Below are positions 13,601-23,400 of a stretch of 64,000 nt of DNA, in pieces (position 1 is the stretch's first letter; each line of letters starts with the position of its first letter). The stretch is from NCBI RefSeq assembly GCF_012273895.1, contig NC_052111.1, forward strand, positions 8,680,001-8,744,000. The letters run 5' to 3'. A program made the position numbers and the translations under genes. This DNA comes from Zerene cesonia (lineage: Eukaryota; Arthropoda; Insecta; Lepidoptera; Pieridae). The notes beneath the pieces were generated by a model that was not told the origin of the DNA, searched no databases, and saw only the letters and a program-made list of their open reading frames with translations.

Positions 13601-16600
13601 ACCCCCGATGATAGTCCGCGCACAAGGCACCACGGAGGAAATATCAGAAGACTTCAAGTTTATGTTTTATCTCGTCGCCGGCATCACCAGTGTTCTCTTT
13701 GTACTAATCGTGCTCTGTAAGTTTTATGTTTAGTACATTACCCAAATATTTGAAGTACAATGTAGAGTTTTATGTTTAGAAAATAATATGGAGATTACTC
13801 AAAATAAAGTTTATGCAAGTTTCCTGAAGTTTAAAGAAAAATTTAGAATCTTTTCTGTTTTTATGAAGTGGAGAAACGAAAACGCCTACTTTTTTCTACC
13901 TGTAATATGACGATTCTTTGATGCGATTACATAGTTGAAAGAAATACGTTAATAGATTTTTTGCATAGGTGAACTTCATTCCATCCGAACTTCCAGAACT
14001 AAATGCTTTAGAATATGCTAATATACACTCCAGCATAAATTATTGATGAGTGTTCTTGACAGTAAATTGTCCGATGATTATGGGCTTAATCAGCATTTCA
14101 TTAAATCACAATGAAGAGGGACTCAACTAATCTCTACTTAAGCCCAAATTTCATTGCTATATATGGATTGAATTAATTGTCCGATTAAAATAAATTCCAT
14201 TAGGGTTTGTTTTTTTTATTTGAGATACTTTGGACCCTCTATTATGAATGATTTAAAATGAGATAATTCGTGTTTCGAATTTATACTCATACCTAAATAA
14301 TTGGATTCCCTAGAATTTGATTGATATTATAATTGGAATTAATAACCCGATTATTATCAGTATATTGAAATGTTCAAATATTATGAAATTAAACATTGGC
14401 CTGGGGTAGTGACGAGAAAATGTTAAAAAAAATCATTCATTTAAACTGTAATATGACCATAAATACTCGTAAATTATTTTTCTAGTCTGCGGTTCGCTGT
14501 CTCTGATTCCGCTAGTATTATACCACCAATTACTTCCATTTCAGTCTTCAAAGCAGCCCCAGCAAGTCCTCCCTCAGCTGCAGCCGACCTTGGTGCCGCT
14601 CTCGACTCAAACTTCCTGCAGTCTCTGAAGAAATTGATGACCAATCGCAATTACATCCTTCTACTGATCTCGTATGGGCTGAACGTCGGCGTATTTTATG
14701 CTATATCTACACTACTTAATGAACTAGTGCTGAGATACTATCCTGTACGTATACTATCTATTTAGTAGAAATGTTATTTGACTCGTTGTTTGAATTCAAA
14801 ATTTCCCTGTGGTTTATCTTTTAAATCGGAACTCTGCCAATGTCAATGTAGGGTAGGAGGAGATAATATGATTCAAATTTCTTGTCCTTGATTATATGGT
14901 TACTAAAAATATGATTTTTACGACATATTAAATAATAGGTTTCCGCCAAAAATAAGTTAATACAAGCATTTCAGCGATTTCGTCGTGTTCGTGAGATTGT
15001 CTCTATTTTATTAAACCTTTCTAGACCGACGAGAGCACGTAGGAAAGCTTAAGGAGAAGAAGTCCTTATTTCTTTTATTATCTAACTTATAATGAATCCT
15101 GTTTAATCCCTTATGACTTCTAGTTCAAAATATTCTTACGACACTATGAAATAAAATGATTTAGAAATTAAAAACTTTTTGACGAGCGTGGTCACGGGGA
15201 GACATCTGAGTCTTTCACCACGCTCGCTGTTAAGTGTTCGAAACGTCGGGTTACTAATATAATGAATAAATCGCGTTTAAAATCCGTTAAAAAGTTTTTA
15301 ATTTCTAAATGTATAATACTAGCGTAAAATCAAACACAAGTAAATACTAAATGAAATGATTGCAGGGTGCAAACGCAGACGCAGGTCGCATTGGTCTTGT
15401 GATAGTCGTCGCTGGTATGATCGGTTCCGTAGTCTGTGGTCTCATACTGGACAAGACCCACCGCTTCAAGGAGACCACGCTGGCTGTATACGCCGCTACT
15501 GTGGTTGGCATGATCGTGTTTACCTTCACGCTGGACTGTGGATATATATCTGTGGTTTACTTCAGCAGTATCCTTCTTGGGTGAGCACTGATTATTTCTC
15601 ACTTCAAAAAGTTCATCTGGCTATCTATATAAAAAATTTATAATCCTACTAATATTATAAATACGAAAGTTTGTGAGGATGGATGTATGTATGTTTGTTA
15701 CTCTGTCACGCAAAAACTAAACCGATTGCAATCAAACTTGGTACGTAGATTGCTGGACAAATGGAATAACATATAGGCAACTTTTTATCCCGATATTCCT
15801 ACGGGATACAGACTTGCGCGGGTGAAACTATATGTGCCCAGCTGCCCGTCCCGGCTCCGTCCGTTTAAATCCGGTGTAAATATAAAATATAGCCGATGTC
15901 GCTATAGACGATTTTTTTCACTTTATTATGATTATATATGTTGCTGGATATTTGGTGAAGTTTTAACGACTTGAATAGAAATTAATTATAAATACATGAA
16001 ATATTTAACATTTTATCATATTTAAATACCCATTTTCAAAATTTGAATGGCTATAAGTATAAGAGATTTTGTTTCATCTGGTTTAAGATAAATAAAAAGC
16101 AACGTTGGATTTCAGTTTCTTCATGGCGGGCTATCTCCCAGTGGGCTTCGAGTTTGCTTCTGAAGTGACTTACCCGGAGCCTGAAGGAACTACATCTGGA
16201 ATTCTGAATGCTTGTGTCCAGGTACTTAGATTCTTATATATCTGAACAAAAACGCAAGAAAAATAACATGTTATGCAGTCACAGATAACATAATACTATA
16301 CTAAGAATGAACGCCTAGAAAGTCGCTGCTCTGTGTAACTAAGACATGGCGGCTTGGCGGGATATTCGCAATTTGTTTTTTTTTTGTTTTATACCTATTC
16401 AGCTTTATGATTTTCAACCAGCTTACGTTAATATTTTTATATAATAAATTTACATTAATAATTGTATAATAAACTGGATCAATCAATGTTTTAAACGGAT
16501 GTTTAAAAAGAATAAGTGCTAAAACATTGGATATGAAATCTCATCAAGTTTAATATATGTATTTATAAAATCAAAACCCAAGCAGGTCCTCCCTACTTCA

Positions 16601-16803
16601 ATGATTTTCATTAATTTCAAAATATTAATTATGTATTCCAGGTGTTCGGCATAGTCTTAACCCTTCTGTTCGAATGGATGCTCAGCGAGGTAGGTGACCG
16701 TTGGGCCAACTTAACCCTCTGCGCGATTCTAGCATTCGGCACCGCCATCACGGCGGCCATACGATCCGATTTGCGCCGACAAGCCGCGCAGAATAAAGGT
16801 TAA
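7620..16803 (+). CDS. FLVCR: FLVCR-family MFS transporter (C-terminal 349 residues, 7 exons; 5' part missing)
   Basis: Exons: 7620-7748, 8036-8131, 13575-13716, 14545-14744, 15366-15580, 16116-16221 and 16642-16803 (stop TAA). All junctions are AG/GT and the phases agree, giving 350 codons. Family hallmarks in order: WFGAD and FGNQLG (exons 2-3), SYGLNVGVFYA (exon 4), DAGRIGL (exon 5), GFFMAGYLPVGFEFA (exons 5-6) and a C-terminal DLRRQ. Hydrophobic stretches fit about eight or nine membrane helices; family members are about 500 residues, so roughly the first 150 (helices 1-3) lie upstream. Human FLVCR1 and FLVCR2 are plasma-membrane transporters known for choline and ethanolamine and earlier for haem; the family name comes from a cat retrovirus that uses the human-type protein as receptor, but this is a normal host gene. 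The insect substrate is inferred only. The 5.4-kb intron 8132-13574 is packed with repeats. Confidence 0.9.
9304..9516 (+). mobile_element. Helitron-like element
   Basis: A full-length copy in intron 2 of the FLVCR-like gene (as counted in this window). It runs from tcctactaatattata to the intact hairpin and CTAG|T. Confidence 0.75.
9806..10012 (+). mobile_element. Helitron-like element, second subfamily
   Basis: The start 'aatattataaatgtgaaagtttg' and the end 'cgagcgtctagt' match the architecture, but the middle ('cgctgaaactactgaacgga') and the 3' end ('cggagccgggacgagcgt') differ from the main family. Confidence 0.5.
10399..10485. repeat. Palindrome of two Helitron-like 3' ends, tail to tail
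   Basis: Two 3' ends of the family face each other: ctagctgcg..cgcggtttcacccgcg and its mirror cgcgggtgaaactgcg..ctgctag, with tctgtatcc/cagacta pairing at the centre. The whole 87 bp is one near-perfect fold-back with no 5' element sequence. Confidence 0.8.
11100..11310 (+). repeat. Dispersed repeat, 'GGCGATCCTAATCAGGAT' family
   Basis: The second copy of the repeat seen at 3406-3600, sharing 'attctggcgatcctaatcag' and 'aagtttgaatccgatctg'. It is intronic in the FLVCR-like gene. Confidence 0.5.
12119..12261 (-). mobile_element. Helitron-like element, 5'-truncated
   Basis: A reverse copy beginning ctagcagcgc with the hairpin and ending after 'cttttgcgtga'. The 5' half of the element is missing. 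Confidence 0.7.
13395..13540 (-). mobile_element. Fragment of the A-tailed retroposon
   Basis: The segment with 'ttccccggtgcgagcccaat' matches the 5' region of the copy at 50376-50715. It lies just upstream of FLVCR exon 3. Confidence 0.4.
15159..15310. mobile_element. Small fold-back element with 26-bp terminal inverted repeats
   Basis: Arms 15159-15184 and 15285-15310 are inverted copies with one mismatch. The inside carries 'gagcgtggtcacg' and 'caccacgctcgct', a second smaller inverted pair. 'gcgagcgtggtcacgaggcgga' recurs at 30647-30666, so the inside is repetitive. A MITE is the simplest reading; no target-site duplication is evident. Confidence 0.5.
15643..15830 (+). mobile_element. 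Helitron-like element, 3' end replaced
   Basis: Starts 'tcctactaatattataaat' and runs to 'gcgcgggtgaaac', where the terminal hairpin is cut off. It continues directly into 'cagctgcccgtcccggctccgtccg', which resembles the end of another subfamily. Confidence 0.6.
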
Positions 16804-17240
16804 AATGCCGCGAAAACTAGGATGGGCGGGTTTTTTTTCCACAGAGTATTAATAAGTTCAAAACGTAAATAGTATTATGTGTTAATCGGAATCCATTTTA
16901 AAAGACAAAGAATCAAATATATTTTTAATATTATTGACCGTTTATAAATGAGATTTGACAAATTTTATTAACTTTAACACCCTAACAGCTTGGCTTTGCT
17001 TAGCTAGTATAAGCTCAAATATTTATGTTTTCAATTATGACGCTGTAGGGCTATACGTCAATATTGCACGGGAAAATATAATATCCATTGAGTAAATAGA
17101 AAAAAAAATTATCTTTAGATTTTTAGCGACGTGGATATTTATACTCGAATTTCATAGGATAGAGTATACATCTAGTTGATATTGTATTGACCATAATATA
17201 TAACAATGACAATAAATATGTGTCTCTATGTACAATTATA
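16804..17240 (+). terminator. FLVCR-like 3' UTR with first poly(A) signal
   Basis: The first AATAAA after the stop is at 17211-17216, followed by a GT/T-rich stretch (atgtgtctctatg). A second possible signal (aataaa) lies near 17274. The cleavage site itself cannot be seen. Confidence 0.4.
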
Positions 17241-20152
17241 TATCTAAAGTTTTATGTAGATTAAAGTTTTTGAATAAATAACGAAGTTTTCGATTAACCA
17301 TTGAGAAATTGTATATTTCTGAAATAGTTGGTGTTTTCGATGTTTAATGTTAAATGTGATACGTTTAAAATATAACGTAGATTGTTAAATGACGACAATA
17401 CAATATTTTAGGAATAATACAGTTTTAAGGAACTTCAAGCATATTTGTTGAAATTAACTTTTTGCGATATTTATTTTGATCGAATAATATTTTATCGTAT
17501 ATTTGATGAACTATATCTCTAATAGTACCTATTATGTTTAAGTAGAATACGATTCAACTAAGACTAGGAACGTCAGAATGCCATATTATGACGTCATAAT
17601 TGTAATACCTACCTAATTGAAACTTGAAAATAATAATAAAAACCATGTCTTTAAAATTGTTTTTAGTGTCAGATAAAATAAAACAAACCTTTATCGTTAA
17701 ATGCTAAAGGATTTCTAAGTAAATATATTTAATTTCAAAGTGACATTTAAAAATGTCAATGACGTTCCTGTTCTTAGTTGAATCATAAAATAAGCGCATA
17801 ACGTGTCTTTTACAATTTTTAATTACAAATATTACATTAAAAGTAATACAAATTAAAGTTCAAACAAATGAATACTTTTTCATATACAATATTCATTAAT
17901 GGACGATGGGCCTAATAAATATTGCCACAAGTCACAATATCAAAGAAGCTACTGGTTTGTAATAACGGAAACTATCACGTGAACTTAATATTTGCTTACA
18001 AGCTTTCTTCTCATATCAGCAAATTCAGTTTGAATTAAAAATGTGCAGAACAATACGTAAATTAATAAAAAATAAATAAATAAATAAATATGTATCAATA
18101 ATCGGGGAATCATATTTCTGAGCTAATGGTTGGGAAATATGAAGGCTTCATTTACACTTTGCTCGACTCTTCCAGCCTTTCATGTCATTACATTTTTAAT
18201 AAACTAAGACTAAATTTCCACGTGATTTCGCGATTGTACCAATATACTCGTATTATCAATTTCAAATAACAGTTATCATTGCAATCAGTGTTTTTCTATA
18301 TTAATTGTTCTATATTGATAATATAACTAATCCGATACGTAAACCTTTGAGTGGTTGACATGAACTTCAGTGGCTAATCAGAACCTCGGTTGATATTAGT
18401 AAACAATCTTAACATGTTAATAAACTATTATTAACCTTCCCTTGACAAAAAAGCAATAAAATGCAAAATCGTCCGATTTAAAGGCTGGATTGCTCTTTTG
18501 AGGCTAAAGAGTCAAAAAGTAGGCTGCGTTGCCAGAAAAGGGCTAAATTCTATAGAGGGGTTAGAAGAGGGCTAAGGTAGCAACACTAATTAGAATGCTG
18601 TTTGACCACGTTATGACAATTTATGAATGGCGCGAAATATAAATTTTCGTCACAGATGACTAATATTTGACTTGAATACAATATTTGAATTACGTATACA
18701 ATGAATAAAAAGGCCTATTTATTGCACAAAGCATATTAAAAATAACTATTTTGTACAGATGATGGCAAACCTACGGTCTACATGATAATTCAAATATGAC
18801 AAACTCTCAATTCTCAGTGACAGGTTCGGTTTCAAGTAATTTTAATAGATGCATTTAAAAATTAGGCTCTTTATCATAATTTAAATGAGCGCTTTTTCTG
18901 AACGCTAAGATATAGTTGCTGATGATTTTAATATTACATAATTTTCAATACGTAATATAATAATGATCGATGTTTGATTATAATAATCCAAAATAAAATT
19001 ATAAATAATCATTATGATAATTCCAAAAAAATTAATTAATATTATTATTAAAAAAAATAAGTCAATAGGCATGGAATTGTTTATTAAATTATTTAAACCT
19101 TATAAATTAAGAAAGAAAGAAAGAAACATTTATTATTTATGAAGAAATATTTATTTACGGTACTATGATATTTTTTCAATTCAAAATGTAGTTTTTTTTT
19201 TGTAAATTTATCTATATACCACTAATATTATGTATTGTAGATTTTTTGCTTTGTAATATATTAAAATCTTGATACAGATAAATGCATATTATGCAACAAT
19301 CATTCCAAAACTCATTAAAGGCTTGTGACTCATTTTTACATTTATTTATTATTTACTTTAGTTCCTAAGTACATATATTAGACTCAATTTATTTATTTAT
19401 TTTATGTAATAAAATAAATAAGTAAGTAAATTGTGTGTAACACAATGTGATGTGATCCAGTATTACATTTAAATAGTTTTAATTTTTTTCCCATGTAGAT
19501 TAAGGTGAATGTTTTTCTTAATTACAAATGTAGTTTGCGAGCGATCGATTAAATAATAATAAGCTGGAAAACCATTATATCATTGGAATTTGTCTCATTG
19601 CTTCAATAAAAAAAAAAACATGGTTTTTTGTATGTTTCAATCCACTCTATACCAATCTACAAGAACCTCAAATACTGGGTTGTTATAATTTTACGTACCA
19701 GGTTGAATATTAAATTATATTAATTATGTCATAGTAATTATTGAAGCGATTTTTTTGTTTTAATTTTAAGAGATAGCTGTTTGTAGCATCCGATACATTT
19801 TAAAATTTACAATAAATAAAATTTGTTGGCATGTAATTCGTTTTGTTTTATTACCCCTTATACTTTTTGACTTATTTCAAAACTAAGCCAACTTAGCATT
19901 GGATTTAGATATTTATTGGAATAATTCCCTTATAATAATTTTCGCTACACGTACCTTACATTGGAAATAATAACAGTACAAAATATTATATTTAAGATTA
20001 AGGAAAATTAAGATGTTATTTTTGTAGAAAAAAAAGGTATTTATTATCTCATACAGTACTAATGTAAAATTAGTGCTATCGAATGGTATTATATTATCTG
20101 TGGTATTTATAAAACAAATATGACACTGACGTTGAGAGAAAGAATAACATCA
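17241..20152. other. AT-rich intergenic region
   Basis: No exons, RNA genes or clear mobile elements were seen. It holds short simple repeats such as (aaat)n at 18069-18090 and gaaagaaagaaag near 19111, and several long A/T runs. It separates the end of the FLVCR-like gene from the start of the RPGRIP1L gene. Confidence 0.6.
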
Positions 20153-20166
20153 GTTGCTATGGCGGC
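20153..20166 (+). promoter_or_regulatory. Candidate RFX X-box
   Basis: GTTGCTATGGCGGC fits the X-box pattern RTHNYYWTRRNRAC at 13 of 14 positions (G instead of A at the penultimate base). It lies 255 bp before the RPGRIP1L ATG. RFX factors bind X-boxes in promoters of ciliary genes in worms, flies and vertebrates, and RPGRIP1L is a ciliary gene. Function here is inferred. Confidence 0.5.
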
Positions 20167-20420
20167 AGATTTAGATTTTTGTAAACGAAAACTGAACATT
20201 TAAAATTATTTATAGTTCATGGCACTTCATTAGAACAATCACTATGAATTGTTAGAAAATAATGCATTAAAAATAAATTTCGGAAACAATGTAGTTCAAT
20301 AAGATTAATGTCTCTCTATTTTAAATGTGTAAAAATTTCGTGTTGTATTATAATTTATTTGCCGTAGTTATAAATTATTTTGATTGTGAATCTAAAGAAA
20401 TTAGATTGATAACAAATACA

Positions 20421-23400
20421 ATGAATGATGGTAAAGAGCAAAGCGCACTTGATATGTGCAAGAACCACACATCCCGATCGGAAAAAGGTAAGCTTCTGAG
20501 CTAAAAAAATATCATTCTCAGACATAAAATGTTCCTTAGTCAAATTTATACCAACGTATCGCATGTATAAAACACGTGATACGTTGGTTTATTACAACAA
20601 ATTTATAAACATGAGATTTTATTACAGATTTTTATAGGATCTGCCCTTCAAAACTAAGTAAGCGTGAATTAGAAGATTTATATTTCGCTCTTGTGGATAA
20701 TAATGTAGATCTAAAGAAAACAGTGAATGGTCAACGAGAACAGCTAAAGATTTTGTCAACGAAGTTGCAAAGGTTAACAGCTCAGAGGCCTCTGGTTCGG
20801 GATTCAAAAGAGTGCTGTTGTAACTGTAAAGCTGCTGTGAATGAGCAGAAAGACACGTAGGTCTATTAATTTCTTATAATTTATAACAAAAACAATTTAG
20901 TAATGAAAGTTATAAGTACTCTGATAATACCTGCTATTGTGAAAGCATTTTCTACCACATCTTGAATAATTATAATGAGTTTTGTTATTTATTTAACATA
21001 TCCTACTTCAGCAAGTGTACAGCCCTTTATTATCTTGTAGTATAGCAGATATGAAGAAGACAAATGAACGCTTAAGTGATAGGATTCGCTTGCTCAACAT
21101 GAGGCTATGTTCAACAAAACAGTTCCTTAAGAAAGGCCCAACAGGAGCAAGATGCCCGAAATGCAATATGTCTTCCACTTCGGTTAAGTGAGTTATTTTG
21201 GATAAAAGATTCATTGTGTACAATTTAATTGACAAGTTAAATAATTGATGTCTTTAAATTGATAAGAAATAGTTCTTTTATGGTTGTAGAAACCATAAAA
21301 AGCTATTTCTTATCAATTTACAAAAGTATCACTCATGTTAATTGGCTCATGGAGAATGGTTGAATAGGCTTCTTCATTTTTGGAATCATTGGTTTAAAAA
21401 TAATACATAAATAGAATTCTGTTTCAAAGCAAATTCTTTACTGCTTAAATACAATGATAAATAAAATCTGTTCTTTGAGTTAAAGAAGTTTAATATCTAA
21501 TATAAATATTCTTATACAAATTGCTGTTGTGACTTTATATTAAATAGTGGTTGCCATTTCATATGGAATACATAAATATTTGATTTAATAAAAAACAAAC
21601 ATAAGCGAAGGACATTATTTTACCTTCAATTTCATTAGAATGGAAATAAGATAGGAATCACTTTTCATATTGTAAGCGAAATCGTATTTTATTTTTGTTT
21701 GTTTTTTTTTCAGGAATGCATCCACTAGCGCGCTTAATCTGAAAGCAAATGATGATAATGTCAGATCTTCCACAGCTTCCTGCCAATATGATAACAAGTA
21801 GAGATTTTTATGTCGTTTTTCCTCAAAGTATTATAAAGTATTATATTAGTATGTTATGACTTAGGTGTTATTTGCAACCACCTTTCAACAAAAGCATGAG
21901 GTTGTAAATTTTACTGAATATTTTTTCTTTCAAATTGCAATCATAACAAAATGTACCTAATTTAATCTGCAATGTGTCCAAAAGCACAGCCCACAGTTAT
22001 ATTTATTATTTGTTTTAATATACATTTTGATTTTTACCAACTAGCTAGATAGCAGTGAAATAATATATATTTTTTTAACACTTTCAGTGATTTCGCCCAA
22101 CCGTCTTCCCCAACCCACGAAATCCCATCAACTACAGAACAGTAAGTTCATTAAGTAAATACTGGTTTAGATTCCACACATATGACCATTAGAGGTATAA
22201 ATACTCAGAAATTGAACTTTCTCTTAGAAGAGAAAACATTTTTTACTACCTAATGCATTTGTGATAGAAAAACTAAGTTTCTTTAGAATAATAAGTATTT
22301 TATAAATTTTATGTTGTAATTAATGTGAAACTATAAATTATGAATATGGCAATTTATATAAATAACAGATGTGAATGTTAATTTCAGATCAGATCAGACA
22401 GAAGGTCGCTGTGATCAGAATAAATGTCGAACTCTCATGGGAGAGATGAAACAAAAGATAGCTGATCTCCAGCAGGTTAGTGTTTGGGTGGTGAAGTCTC
22501 GTTTCCCCTAGTGGGGTATGGGGCAGATGATTTACATCTGTTTCACTGATCGATTTTCTTTATGAACAAGTAGGTGATCAGCCTTCTGTGTCCTGCCAGA
22601 CCGAGACTTTTTTTTTTACGTCCCCACCGGGAATCGAACCCAGGACCCCTCGGTTCTAAGCTCACGCGCTAACCACTATACCAAGGAGGCGGTCAAGGTT
22701 AGTGTTTAGATATTGCTATAGTCATTTCTAGATTTCCCTACTATCCGTAGAAACGTGGAGGTAGCGGCGTGAAATAGTAGCATGCTACTGTGTTTTTACC
22801 GTGAGCGGGGGAGCCGGAGGTCTGTATCCTTTTCCTCACCCTTCCCAATCCTTTCTTTGTTCTTTATCCCGACCCCTAGCGGACAACTGAGTAAATACTA
22901 AATGAATTAAATAAACCCAGTAGCATGCTTCTTTTTGACGCCGGTCTTCTGTGGGGGTATGGTACTTCCCCGGTGCGAGTTGGCACAATTCGTGCCGAAG
23001 CGTGCCCGTCTCCCAAAACTAACACATTATGTATTAATAATGTGCACGCTAATTATTCATAATACTAGCAGTCTTCTCATAGACCGGGAGATGGTGACAC
23101 AAATTACTAGGTCATTTGTACCAGTATGGCGGTTCTTCAGTGGTCTAATTACGNNNNNNNNNNNNNNNNNNNNNNNNNNNNNNNNNNNNNNNNNNNNNNN
23201 NNNNNNNNNNNNNNNNNNNNNNNNNNNNNNNNNNNNNNNNNNNNNNNNNNNNNNNNNNNNNNNNNNNNNNNNNNNNNNNNNNNNNNNNNNNNNNNNNNNN
23301 NNNNNNNNNNNNNNNNNNNNNNNNNNNNNNNNNNNNNNNNNNNNNNNNNNNNNNNNNNNNNNNNNNNNNNNNNNNNNNNNNNNNNNNNNNNNNNNNNNNN

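Noticed and set aside
22619..22695. tRNA gene on the minus strand
   Set aside because: It looks much like a tRNA, but it is joined to a body and flanked by a target-site duplication, so it is the head of a SINE.
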